Positions 1-8,592 of a stretch of DNA of 64,000 nt are shown here, one piece after another. Position 1 is the stretch's first letter. Each line of letters starts with the position of its first letter. The stretch covers positions 248,001-312,000 of the forward strand of contig CAXXIH010000008.1 in assembly GCA_963663365.2 (NCBI GenBank), given 5' to 3'. The notes beneath the pieces are model-generated. The model was given only the letters and a program-made list of their open reading frames with translations, was not told where the DNA came from and did not search any database. Made by a program: the position numbers and the translations under genes. The stretch is from G963663365 sp963663365 (GTDB taxonomy: Bacteria; Hinthialibacterota; Hinthialibacteria; Hinthialibacterales; G963663365).

Positions 1-132
1 ATGTACGAAATGCACTACACACTTCCAGATTCGAAAATGAAGAAAAAAAGAGTGCTGAGAATGGATAAGGAACAACAGATTCTATTTGATGCCATTCATA
101 AAAAGTAAGGGTGTCGCAAATGTGAAGTCAAG
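1..132 (+). mobile_element. 3' end of an IS1634-like (IS4 superfamily) element, cut by the window start
   Basis: The first 35 codons (1-108) are the C-terminus of a DDE transposase and end in TAA. They are nearly identical to the C-terminus of the transposase at 30814-31581 on the other strand: same MYEMHYTLPDSKM opening, differing at three residues. After the stop comes GGGTGTCGCAAATGTGAAGTCAAG (109-132), which recurs in inverted orientation at 30790-30813, so it marks the right end of the element. The rest of the element lies outside the window. The DNA after 132 belongs to a truncated epimerase gene, so the insertion interrupted that gene or a rearrangement joined the two. Confidence 0.85.
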
Positions 133-356
133 GCCGGGAGTGCGGGGCAAACGTGATCGATGTCCCTCATGAAGAAGAGGCCATCTACAAAGCGGTGATG
201 CGCGCATTGACGAATGAAGGATTTTTGCGGGTCACCGAAAATGCACAAAGTCCTTATGGTGACGGCCGGGCTTCGGAGAAGATTGCGGACCATTTGGCCC
301 AGCTGAAGATCACACCGGAGCTGTTCGTTAAGCAGATCGCCTATGAGGATGTCTGA
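132..356 (+). pseudogene. C-terminal fragment of a UDP-N-acetylglucosamine 2-epimerase (WecB/NeuC type)
   Basis: The frame is open from the IS border to TGA at 354-356 and reads ECGANVIDVPHEEE... then SPYGDGRASEKIADHL. Non-hydrolysing UDP-GlcNAc 2-epimerases end with a GTN(V/I)LV stretch and a conserved NPYGDGxASexI motif about 25 residues before the C-terminus, and both are recognisable here. Full-length enzymes are about 370-390 residues, so only the last fifth remains, directly abutting the IS terminus. The best internal start would be GTG at 153, but a protein of this size would lack both Rossmann-like domains and be inactive. It suggests that a sugar nucleotide/cell-surface polysaccharide locus lies or lay upstream of the window. 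Confidence 0.7.
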
Positions 357-483
357 TCGTTCTGTTCAACCGGGCGAATCGGATACTTCCCCCGACAAAT
401 CCTTGCGGTCATAGTATTTTCATCACGCCGAGACGATTCGGCGCTCAATAACACGACTTAAGCTTGGAATGGAGGTCCTGCCG

Positions 484-789
484 ATGTTCGTAGTTTGTGT
501 AACTGTTCATGTCAAACCGGGCAATGCGGACTGTTTTATCGCCGCCACCTTAAAAAATGCCGAGAATACACATAAAGAACCGGGTAATATCCGTTTCGAT
601 GTGCTGCAGGCCAATGACGATGAAAACCGCTTCTTCCTTTATGAAGTCTATAAGACGGAAGACGATTTTAAGGCGCATCAGCAGACAAAACATTATCTGA
701 CCTGGCGTGAAACCGTCGAAGATTGGATGGCAGAGAAACGCCAAGGCGTCAAACACACGAACATCTTCCCCATGGATAGCGGGTGGTAG
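484..789 (+). CDS. Antibiotic biosynthesis monooxygenase (ABM)/LsrG-like protein
   Basis: A 101-residue cytoplasmic protein of the dimeric alpha/beta ABM fold (quinol monooxygenase YgiN/LsrG group). It opens with FVVCVTVHVKPG, has the central N.EPG.I.FDVLQ..D..N.F.LYEVY...DDF..H pattern and ends in NIFPMDSGW. Length matches the family (about 95-110). An upstream in-frame ATG at 469 exists, but the GGAGG at 471-475 sits 8 nt before ATG 484, which decides the start. The stop overlaps the region just before the alcohol dehydrogenase start, so the two are probably co-transcribed. The combination is often seen in small carbonyl or quinone handling operons. The substrate cannot be read from sequence. 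Confidence 0.85.
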   Translation: MFVVCVTVHVKPGNADCFIAATLKNAENTHKEPGNIRFDVLQANDDENRFFLYEVYKTEDDFKAHQQTKHYLTWRETVEDWMAEKRQGVKHTNIFPMDSGW

Positions 790-794
790 GCGGT

Positions 795-1985
795 ATGGAA
801 GATTTAAGCAAACTGTGTACGCAATCGGACTTTATCACCGCCGGACGGATCCGGTTTGCCGATGGCGCGCTGGCCGAACTGCCGCAGATCGTAAGACCGT
901 ACGGGAAACGGGCGTTCGTCGTGCTGTGGGAAGGCGCTGACCGGAGCGGCCACACGGAACGGTTGCGTACGGTGCTGGATGAAGGCGGCATCGAGATGGA
1001 TACCGCCACGGTGAATGGCGAACCGCGTGTAAGCCTGGTCGATGCGGCGGTCCGTTGCGCCAATGCATTTGAACCGGATTTCGTTGTCGCTCTGGGCGGC
1101 GGAAGCGCCATCGATACCGCCAAGGCCGTCGCGGGTCTGGTAACCAATGGGGGCTCGGTTCTGGAGTATTTGGAGGGAGTGGGCAGCGGCCGGCGCATCG
1201 AGCGGCCTGCCCTGCCCTGTATCGCGATTCCTACCACGGCGGGAACAGGCTCGGAAGTCACTAAGAACAGCGTAATCACCGGCGATGAAGGCGGATACAA
1301 AAAGAGCCTGCGCAGCCCTTACCTCCTGCCCGCGGTGGCCTTGGTAGATCCGGAACTGACACACACCTGCCCGCGTGAAGTGACTGCCTCCTGCGGATAC
1401 GATGCGCTGACCCAGTTGGTGGAGTCCTATACCTCCAACCATTCAGGGCCGATTACGGATGCTTTGGCACTTGAAGGCATCAAACGGGCCGCGCGGGCAT
1501 TGCCGCGTGTGTTGGAAAATCCGGATGATAGAGAGGCCCGTCACGATATGTCATTAGCCAGCCTGTTTGGGGGAATGTGCCTGGCCAATGCCGGATTAGG
1601 CGCCGTGCATGGCATGGCCTCGGCTTTGGGGGCGTTGTCTCCAATTCCGCACGGTGTGGCCTGTGCATTGGGTCTTCCGGGAGTTCTTGAGGCCAATGCC
1701 AGACGGTTACAACAAGACAGCCCCGATCACCCCTGTCTCTTAAAACTGAGGCAGGCCTGCGGGATCATTGTAGGCGATGAGGATGGCCCGAATCCGGTAT
1801 CCCGGGCATGCCGGAAGATTCGTGAGGCATTGGTATCCGCCCAGGCGCCCCGTTTGGGGATCTATGGCATCACGCGTCAGGGCTTGAAAGCGATTGTGGC
1901 CGGTTCCAGAGGTTCAAGCATGAAATACAACCCGGTGGAACTGACCGATGCGGACCTGTTTGCGATTCTGGAAGAATGGCTCTAG
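795..1985 (+). CDS. Iron-containing (group III) alcohol dehydrogenase
   Basis: An NAD(P)-dependent, metal-requiring dehydrogenase that would interconvert an alcohol and an aldehyde or ketone in the cytoplasm. Visible family features are GGGSAIDTAK near residue 101 (nucleotide binding), the GTGSEVT loop near 151, DPELT near 180, and the metal-ligand helices GYDALTQLVESY near 202, GLGAVHG near 268 and PHG near 285. The length of about 396 residues is typical. A GTG at 783 overlaps the preceding gene, but ATG 795 gives a better N-terminus (MEDLSKL). It follows the monooxygenase gene with almost no gap, suggesting one operon. The C-terminal half is slightly longer than in short butanol dehydrogenases. 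The substrate is unknown. Confidence 0.92.
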   Translation: MEDLSKLCTQSDFITAGRIRFADGALAELPQIVRPYGKRAFVVLWEGADRSGHTERLRTVLDEGGIEMDTATVNGEPRVSLVDAAVRCANAFEPDFVVALGGGSAIDTAKAVAGLVTNGGSVLEYLEGVGSGRRIERPALPCIAIPTTAGTGSEVTKNSVITGDEGGYKKSLRSPYLLPAVALVDPELTHTCPREVTASCGYDALTQLVESYTSNHSGPITDALALEGIKRAARALPRVLENPDDREARHDMSLASLFGGMCLANAGLGAVHGMASALGALSPIPHGVACALGLPGVLEANARRLQQDSPDHPCLLKLRQACGIIVGDEDGPNPVSRACRKIREALVSAQAPRLGIYGITRQGLKAIVAGSRGSSMKYNPVELTDADLFAILEEWL

Positions 1986-2220
1986 CGGCCCATTAGACAG
2001 GCTTTACGCAAGGATTTGCCTGGATATCGCTACCGAACCGAGGGGCCTGGAATGCTGGGGAATGTGCTCCGATTCCCTTCCGAATTCGGCGTGATTCGCG
2101 CTAGTATCGGTGCCTGTTCCGGAAGGCATAGCACGTTGCCGGAGGCTCTCCGCATCCTGAATGCGGCGCACGTGTGGAACCGGCCTTACGGGCAAGATAG
2201 ACCGGTGAAGAGACAGAACC

Positions 2221-2307
2221 GGGGGGGTGGCCGAGTGGCTGAAGGCGCAGGATTGCTAATCCTGTGAACGGGCAACCGTTCCGAGGGTTCGAATCCCTCC
2301 CCCTCCG
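2221..2307 (+). tRNA. tRNA-Ser (GCU)
   Basis: An 87-nt class II tRNA. The acceptor stem of seven G pairs with CCCCTCC (2300-2306) with one G-U pair, and the discriminator is G2307. T8 G9 and a D arm beginning GCCGAGTGG follow. The anticodon stem-loop is CAGGA-TTGCTAA-TCCTG with anticodon GCT, a long variable arm (GAACGGGCAACCGTTC) fits serine, and the T arm is GAGGG-TTCGAAT-CCCTC. CCA is not encoded. It directly precedes the AT-rich caspase/HSP90 island, and tRNA genes are common integration sites, but I did not find a duplicated 3' end on the far side of the island. Confidence 0.96.
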
Positions 2308-2476
2308 TGAGTTTAAAGCGGATTTAAAAATTCATATGTGCTTTATACTGTTCTCTAATTTCTACACACGTAATAACATCACAATTGCTAAACAACACTT
2401 TCCTAAAATAAACAAAATATTAGATTCTTCAATGTTCTGTTCACATTTATGCAATTAGTAAAAATAATCTCTTGAA

Positions 2477-5400
2477 TTATTCCACTTCGTCTACAATTGT
2501 TAGCCCTAACTTCGAATATCTTTCAAAATCCCGCTTAATAGACTCCAATTCAGTCCCATATTTCTCGGCCGCCTTTTTTAAGAACTCCACAGGAATCACC
2601 ATTTTTTTTGCAGGAGTCATAAAAACGCCCACACTATCTTCATATTCATTCATAGCATACAATTCATGCCCTGATGGAATTATATCATCAAACAACTCTG
2701 GCTCTACCATTGGCACGTCGATTTCAAAAGGCCTAAGAGGCCTAAGTAACCTCAAGATTTCACCAATTGATATTTTAAATTTTTTCGATGCATTCATAAT
2801 ACCAAACAAGTATACATTTCCATGAGAATAGCACCCGTCGCTATACAAAGTCCTCCACTTTGGCTCAATAATCTCGTCCGCGATTTTCCCAATCCCTTTT
2901 TGCATAAATACATTATCAAATATTCCCATTTCGACCGCTGGTATATTAATACCCAGTTTGCAAAAACGCGTTAGCCTTCGCAATATTGAACCAATCGATT
3001 CATTTAGTTTTTCTGATGCTTTGATAATATGCTTAATTTGCACATTATCATTTATCCATTCAGGCTTCCCATTCAAGTTTTCAGACAACACGATATCATC
3101 ACCATCTTTCAATGAATTCCGCGACCATTTTTCCCAGTCATTTTGCGGAACCTTCACCAATGGTTCAAATCGTATTAGCTGCCTATAAATACTTATTGGC
3201 GATACATTTAACCTATAAGCAGACATCAAAATATGAATAGCAGGGATAGATTCCCAAAAAAACGGCCCCGAACAATTAATATGTCTTGATAATAACATAA
3301 CGTCTCCAGCTTGAATCCCCGAAAATTCTTCATGCAAAACATCTTTAATCCCGGCCTCACACGCCGCGTTAGCTAAGAGTTTAAAGTGCTCTACATCTCT
3401 TTCACAAAGCATCTTTATCCATGTTGCTAACCTATACACCAGCAATTGCTTTGGCATTGATCTCCATTCAATTTCTGGTTCACATAATTCCTCAATTCTT
3501 TTTTTTGCCCTCAATCCCATACTACTTACAAACATAGCCCTTTTTTCCTTCAGGTCCGACAATTTAGAATCCACATTTTCATTATGATCTATTTCGGATT
3601 CCTTTTCTACATTTATTCTCCCACATTCTCTCTCTTCCACCTCTATCTCTTTATCTATTTCTTCTAGAATTTTCAAGTCACCAGACACCTCTTTCTTGTA
3701 ACTACTAAGCTTTCTATAAACACTTTCATCCTCCAAGCAACACCCAACATCTTGAAGTGGCAAAGCGATATCATCCTCCTCATTAATCAGTAATTCGACA
3801 GATATGTTGTTCGTTAACAGATTACCTATAACATACTCTGCCGCAACATAATCATATCCCTCCAGTGCCCACAACCACTCATAAGTCACCCAACTCTCCA
3901 TCCCGCTTAAGGCTTTTGCCTCATTTCTCACCATAGTTCTAACATACTCATTATCCCATTTTAACGCATGAGTTCTGTCTATAGTAAGAACTGGCCTAGA
4001 TTTTTCACTTAAATTTACAATTGCGCAAGGAAATTGTTCTTCCGTAACGATCCCATCCGATAGTAGAACCCCAGGTTTCCTTTCATAACTCTTCTTCTTT
4101 TTCACCCACCAAAGACTTTTATCCTTTTCATTTGTATCAAATACCCTTTTTTCTGTTTTCAGAACACCAGGCAACCACTCTTCATATATTTCACCACCAG
4201 TAAACGTAGTTTTAAATTGAGATACCCACAAAAGCTCCTTTAGAGTCTCATGGCAGGATATTTCTTCTTCGTTCTTAGGATTATTCAAATACAAACGGAT
4301 TCTTGTACCTGCGTCTCTGTCATTCGCGATTGAGTTCGTACGAAAAAGACTGCTAGAACCCGCTATTCTTATTTCCAATCGTTGCCTTGCGGGTACACCA
4401 GAACGGTCGAGTCGACAAGTATCAACCAATATTTCATCAGATAACATGAAATAGCTAAACACACCTATTCCAAACTGGCTATTTGGATAAAGTCTTATCG
4501 GTGGTTCGCAACGGAGCCAATCGGCTTGTTCCTCAATATATTCGGGCATGTCCGCAAAACGGCGTCCAGCACAAGCAAAAGCGTCCTTTATTTCCCTGAT
4601 ACCCATGCCAATACCATTATCTTCACATTCTATGAAAATACGGTTATTCTCAATGCCTTGCCTAAAGACAATCTCACCTTGCCATTTCGGAATCTGCTTC
4701 CCACTCTTTGAAAGATAATCAGTACGTGCTAAACGATACCGGCATGCATCTAATGCATTTTGATAGAGTTCGCGGATCGCAAATTTTGGATCGCCGTACA
4801 ATTGTTTTCCCATCAACAATTCACGCGTTTCATTCTGTGATAATTGAAAACGGACATGCGGCGTTTCGTAAGCAGTTCTCCCGCCATTCATCATTTTCGG
4901 TACTATTTGTTGTGATGTTAATCTACTTGGCAAATTAGAAAGCAATTCTAAATGATCCATCTTATTATGTTCTTTAACATGGATTATATTCAGAATTGAA
5001 TTTGCACTTTGAATCTGTTCTTTCAATTCAATATCTAGCGCAGGATGTGAACACTCAGCTTTAAGTGATCGCCCATCACCATCTGGGTACCATATTGCAC
5101 GTTGAATCGTACCAATGATTTCATTAACTTCTATTGAATCACTTATTCCTATATGTTCTATAATAAGTTCTGAGGATGCTCGCACATCAAAAGACATTCT
5201 TCCCGCCAATGCCAAAATATATGCTAACAACTTCTCACGGATGATTTGCTCTGTCCCGGTTCCTCCTGCTGCATAATTTTCCGGCAAAAACGCTCCAGGC
5301 CGATCATCTCTTTCAATGCGTTCTGGATCGCCATAAATGCAACGAGCCAGATTAATTAATAAATCTTGGAAAAGTGTGTCTTTGACGGCTTGTATTTCAC

Positions 5401-6769
5401 TCTGATTGATTTTCTGAAAAGCATCAGCGAGAGTCTTGTCAACATACCCTTGCGGATGAAGAATCCAAACTTCAGGTATGCGAAAAAGACATTGATACAT
5501 TAGCCACAAAGCGATGGTATCATGACCTTTCTTATCACCGCATTGTTTAAGAAATTCAGCTTTGCGAACAACTTGGGGATTAGAAAGATACGTTTTTTCC
5601 AGTTGACTTCGAATTCCAGATGTAATGCCCTTCAATTCGAGATTATAGGGTTCGCATTCGGAAAATTTGCACACTGATGATGCCAGAACTGCCTCACGTA
5701 TAAATGGTGATGAAATTAGCAACGCTTTTTCGGCAAGACTTAAGGCAGACGATTGCGGTAAATACGTTAAAAGAAAATCAATTCGTTCTAAAGTCCTGAT
5801 TGGTAATAATTCATCGCGCCATGGATCTTCTGGTATTAATTCAACAGCATTTTCCCATTGCCTTCTGCAATACTCGACTAATTGTGAAACCTGAAGTTTC
5901 ATGCCTTGAATTATAGAATCATTTGTTTCCTGTATATTGTTCCACAAGGAATGTTCAACAACAAACGCGGACCATTTATTTTCGCGGAACTGTACCTTAA
6001 CGACGGCATCCGAAGGAGCATCGCAGATAATTTCATCATTCAGACTATTTTCAACTGCAGTTGTTTCACATACAATTTTTATTTTTTGATGCTCTTTTTC
6101 ATTTTCGTCAGCAAGTTCAAGTATTCTTTTCTGAAGATGCCCGCAAACCTCCCTAAATGTTTTTGCAGGACAATTTTTGTGAATTACGCCTGCCAGTGCA
6201 TGAGAGAAGAGGCTAAAACCATTCTCACCCTGAACAAATCGACTTACTTCGCCTGATTCGCAGGCATAGATATAGGCCGTTTTTCTCTGCTTTGTAAAAT
6301 TGAGTTTTTCTTCACCCCAGCGACAATAAAACGCAATATCTTTTGTTCCATTGTCAATTCCCTCACGACATGCATCAATAAAGAAGAGAATTGTTGAGGC
6401 CTTTGAAATCTCAAAGAGGTCATTGAAATCAACACATACAAGATATCGTTTAATATCAGGATCACTTAAATCAACGTCATAAGGAATAAGATACGATTTT
6501 CCATCATAATGCAATCCATGCCCTGAAAAGAGAATTATAAGTGTGTCCTGATTATCTGCTTCACGACAAAATTTATATACTTCTTGGCGTAATATTCCTA
6601 TTGAAACATGTTCTATTCCATCAATGCCTACGACTTTTACCATATACCTGGAGGACTCAAGTGCTTCTTGAAGCCGCGTAAAATCCTTACGAATAAATGG
6701 AAGGTTAGGTACCGAATCAATCCTATAGTAAGGTACCCCAATTAAAAGTGCTTTTCGATTATTCATCAT
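2477..6769 (-). CDS. Caspase-like protease fused to HSP90-like (GHKL) ATPase and C-terminal repeats
   Basis: A 1430-residue, apparently cytoplasmic protein. Residues 1-240 form a caspase-like (peptidase C14) domain with the catalytic pair visible as FSGHG (His84) and FIDACR (Cys134). Residues about 240-620 are a helical region I cannot assign. Residues about 630-930 are an HSP90/GHKL ATPase: N-box RELYQNALDACR (Glu667, Asn671), DNGIGM (717-722), FGIGVFS lid (766-772) and AGT (820-822). A charged coiled-coil stretch follows (about 1010-1060). Then come several related 60-70-residue units with the pattern II.AS.KL..SI..ILRRL.RF..LGI. The start is ATG 6769, overlapping the upstream small gene by ATGA. 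The domain mix matches predicted NTP-dependent conflict systems in which an ATPase sensor gates a protease effector. Function as anti-phage or cell-suicide machinery is inference. The DNA is AT-richer than its neighbours, suggesting transfer. Confidence 0.85.
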   Translation of the reverse strand: MMNNRKALLIGVPYYRIDSVPNLPFIRKDFTRLQEALESSRYMVKVVGIDGIEHVSIGILRQEVYKFCREADNQDTLIILFSGHGLHYDGKSYLIPYDVDLSDPDIKRYLVCVDFNDLFEISKASTILFFIDACREGIDNGTKDIAFYCRWGEEKLNFTKQRKTAYIYACESGEVSRFVQGENGFSLFSHALAGVIHKNCPAKTFREVCGHLQKRILELADENEKEHQKIKIVCETTAVENSLNDEIICDAPSDAVVKVQFRENKWSAFVVEHSLWNNIQETNDSIIQGMKLQVSQLVEYCRRQWENAVELIPEDPWRDELLPIRTLERIDFLLTYLPQSSALSLAEKALLISSPFIREAVLASSVCKFSECEPYNLELKGITSGIRSQLEKTYLSNPQVVRKAEFLKQCGDKKGHDTIALWLMYQCLFRIPEVWILHPQGYVDKTLADAFQKINQSEIQAVKDTLFQDLLINLARCIYGDPERIERDDRPGAFLPENYAAGGTGTEQIIREKLLAYILALAGRMSFDVRASSELIIEHIGISDSIEVNEIIGTIQRAIWYPDGDGRSLKAECSHPALDIELKEQIQSANSILNIIHVKEHNKMDHLELLSNLPSRLTSQQIVPKMMNGGRTAYETPHVRFQLSQNETRELLMGKQLYGDPKFAIRELYQNALDACRYRLARTDYLSKSGKQIPKWQGEIVFRQGIENNRIFIECEDNGIGMGIREIKDAFACAGRRFADMPEYIEEQADWLRCEPPIRLYPNSQFGIGVFSYFMLSDEILVDTCRLDRSGVPARQRLEIRIAGSSSLFRTNSIANDRDAGTRIRLYLNNPKNEEEISCHETLKELLWVSQFKTTFTGGEIYEEWLPGVLKTEKRVFDTNEKDKSLWWVKKKKSYERKPGVLLSDGIVTEEQFPCAIVNLSEKSRPVLTIDRTHALKWDNEYVRTMVRNEAKALSGMESWVTYEWLWALEGYDYVAAEYVIGNLLTNNISVELLINEEDDIALPLQDVGCCLEDESVYRKLSSYKKEVSGDLKILEEIDKEIEVEERECGRINVEKESEIDHNENVDSKLSDLKEKRAMFVSSMGLRAKKRIEELCEPEIEWRSMPKQLLVYRLATWIKMLCERDVEHFKLLANAACEAGIKDVLHEEFSGIQAGDVMLLSRHINCSGPFFWESIPAIHILMSAYRLNVSPISIYRQLIRFEPLVKVPQNDWEKWSRNSLKDGDDIVLSENLNGKPEWINDNVQIKHIIKASEKLNESIGSILRRLTRFCKLGINIPAVEMGIFDNVFMQKGIGKIADEIIEPKWRTLYSDGCYSHGNVYLFGIMNASKKFKISIGEILRLLRPLRPFEIDVPMVEPELFDDIIPSGHELYAMNEYEDSVGVFMTPAKKMVIPVEFLKKAAEKYGTELESIKRDFERYSKLGLTIVDEVE

Positions 6770-7083
6770 CCAGACTTTTCAAATTTAAGTGTGATTGTTC
6801 CTTTTGCACCAAGATTGGCTGAACCTATAAGGCTCACACCGCCCTCAGCATTTACTTCCGCCTGCAACGTAACTTCTGTTAAATTGTATTTCCCAACTCC
6901 ATGAATATCTTTTAAAACATCCATTATTGTCGTTGAAAGTTTAGTAAGGTTATTCTTAAGAATATCAACCGGAACTTCCTTTAGACCAACAGGTGCACCA
7001 GAACGAGTGTCTGCAAAAAGCCCCATTTCATCAGGTTTATCAACTTTATCCGAGAGTGTGACTAAAAATGGAATTGAGTTCAT
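6766..7083 (-). CDS. Trypco1-like (CU044_2847-type) small protein paired with the caspase-HSP90 gene
   Basis: A 105-residue protein without signal peptide. Its second half, NLTEVTLQAEVNAEGGVSL then GSANLGAKGTITLKF, resembles the Trypco1 (trypsin-co-occurring) family, where a predicted amphipathic helix (here NNLTKLSTTIMDVLKDI) precedes a strand-rich EVEFGLKLSAEAG...A.A.FKVTL core. Such proteins are encoded beside trypsin- or caspase-like proteases and NTPase conflict genes, and are thought to connect sensor and protease. That role is family-level inference. AGGAGAG stands 5-7 nt upstream of ATG 7083. The stop overlaps the start of the caspase gene (ATGA), so translation is coupled. A promoter with an inverted repeat lies 60-95 bp upstream. 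Confidence 0.65.
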   Translation of the reverse strand: MNSIPFLVTLSDKVDKPDEMGLFADTRSGAPVGLKEVPVDILKNNLTKLSTTIMDVLKDIHGVGKYNLTEVTLQAEVNAEGGVSLIGSANLGAKGTITLKFEKSG

Positions 7084-7145
7084 GACGCTCTCCTTTTATA
7101 GTTTTTGGCTATCTCCACTACATATATTCTTCTTCCGAACTCTCC

Positions 7146-7179
7146 ATATTACATTTCCCACAACTGTTACACAACAGTT
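7146..7179 (-). promoter_or_regulatory. Candidate promoter with inverted-repeat operator for the Trypco1-caspase operon
   Basis: On the minus strand TTGTGT (7169-7174) and TAATAT (7146-7151) are separated by 17 bp, fitting a sigma70-type -35/-10 pair about 60 bp before the ATG at 7083. The -35 lies inside a perfect inverted repeat, AACTGTT (7162-7168), 4-bp spacer, AACAGTT (7173-7179). A second GTTACACAAC unit follows at once. A dimeric regulator bound there would block the -35. No dedicated regulator gene is adjacent. Confidence 0.45.
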
Positions 7180-7369
7180 ACACAACAGCAAGTAATTTGG
7201 TGATAAGTCTATAGGGTTGGGATCAACACTGTAGAAACGGGTTTCGCCTACGTCATACTTCCCGTCATCGATGAAATTTGCTATTACCCCTCATAATGCC
7301 GCTGAAATTCGATAGTTCTTGGCCGATTTCTTAATATTCGAACCTGACTCCTAACACCCTTCCCCCCCC

Positions 7370-8431
7370 TCACGGAATATTCGGCCAGGTTTTGGTCCAG
7401 CCGATGCGGTCGAGCGCCCAAAGGTACTCATTCATCACAACTTGGCTGTAGGCCGGGGGGACGTCGTCATCGGGAGGGCATAAATGGGGCGTATCGATAA
7501 TTCCGCGAAGATGCAGCATCATTTTTAGATTCCGGAGCCAGTTGCCCGAACTGTAAAACATAAAATAGGGAAGGATTCGGTTGTAATAGATGGATGCGGC
7601 CTTCTCCTCATCACCATCAAGATAGGCCCCGACGGCGGCGGCATGGATTTCCACAGCCTCCGTGCCGGTCATAAAAGAAGTGACGCCAAGCCGCAGCAGA
7701 TGAATCATGTGTTGGCCTCCGGCCCCGCCAATGACCTGCATGGTTCCCTCGAAACAGTCCATCAGTTGGTCGGTCTTGGTCAAAAAATCGGGGCTTTCCG
7801 CCTTAATCGCCTGAATCTGTCCCGTTTCCTCAGCGATCTGAAGCACAAGTTCCGCTGTCAAAATATCCGCCGTACTCGATGTATCCTGAATAATCATGGG
7901 CGTGGACACGGCAGAAGCCAAATCCTTAAACATCGCCAGCGTGGCCGCCTGATCGGGTTTCTCTTTATAAGGCAGCGAAACCATGATGATGTCCGCGCCT
8001 TTTGCTTCGGCCTCCCGGGCATAGCGCAGAGTGTCCGCGCACGTTTTTCCTGTCACTCCCGCGAAAAAAGGCACACGGCCATTGACCTGATCGACAACCA
8101 CCTCCAGCAGACGGGTACGGTCAGCATCGCTGATTTTCTTGAATTCCGAGGCATACGCGAAATGGCCCACTGCCACGGCCCCGCACTGGATACAGTACTC
8201 CACGTGACGGCGCTGGCTAACGATGTCCACCTTGCGGTCATGATCCACAGGGGTCGCCATGATCGGCATCATTCCCCGAAACGGCGCATAACGGCCATCG
8301 GCTTCTTTCCCGGAAATTGCCCGCGATTTCGGCTGTGAGTTTCGAGAAGTAACCGCCGCGCATCCCGTAAGAGCGGCTGTGCTGCACGCCAAAAAGTCCC
8401 GCCGTCCGAATTTTTTGTTTGTCATGCTCAT
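7370..8431 (-). CDS. Tat-exported dihydrodipicolinate synthase-like (DapA/NanA family) aldolase
   Basis: A 353-residue class I aldolase-family protein. The N-terminus is a twin-arginine signal: KKFGRRDFLACSTAALTGCAAV, with Arg10-Arg11, a hydrophobic core, and a Cys that could also be a lipobox. Mature family features include the barrel strand AGVTGKT near 124-129, GADIIMVSLP near 145-154 and the putative Schiff-base lysine in QAIKAESPD (Lys210). The usual YYNKP motif reads YKEKP (155-159), so the canonical catalytic environment is altered and the classic DapA reaction is doubtful. Secreted DapA-like proteins with Tat signals occur in Planctomycetes-like and Lentisphaerae-like bacteria, probably acting on keto-acid sugars. 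The gene stands alone, with neighbours in the same orientation but spaced. Confidence 0.8.
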   Translation of the reverse strand: MSMTNKKFGRRDFLACSTAALTGCAAVTSRNSQPKSRAISGKEADGRYAPFRGMMPIMATPVDHDRKVDIVSQRRHVEYCIQCGAVAVGHFAYASEFKKISDADRTRLLEVVVDQVNGRVPFFAGVTGKTCADTLRYAREAEAKGADIIMVSLPYKEKPDQAATLAMFKDLASAVSTPMIIQDTSSTADILTAELVLQIAEETGQIQAIKAESPDFLTKTDQLMDCFEGTMQVIGGAGGQHMIHLLRLGVTSFMTGTEAVEIHAAAVGAYLDGDEEKAASIYYNRILPYFMFYSSGNWLRNLKMMLHLRGIIDTPHLCPPDDDVPPAYSQVVMNEYLWALDRIGWTKTWPNIP

Positions 8432-8592
8432 CTCCTGAATTAGGTTAACTATCGAATAGGAAAATTAAGGCAAAGATTTTGCGCATTCGGGAAATATCCT
8501 CTCCCAGAATCGAATAGATACCGACATTGGCAACAAGCGGTGCATTGCCTAAAGTCAGTTTTAAATCTTACCAGAACTTCTTTGTTATGATT

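Noticed and set aside
2100..2170. Signal recognition particle RNA upstream of tRNA-Ser
   Set aside because: A CCGGAAGG hairpin apex is present, but the flanks do not form the long helix or carry the conserved internal loop of SRP RNA.
2016..2267. A small gene between the alcohol dehydrogenase and tRNA-Ser
   Set aside because: It runs into the tRNA and shows no coding features.
2221..7369. A second copy of the tRNA-Ser 3' end bounding the caspase island
   Set aside because: C-rich sequence near 7360 is superficially similar but does not match the T arm or acceptor stem.
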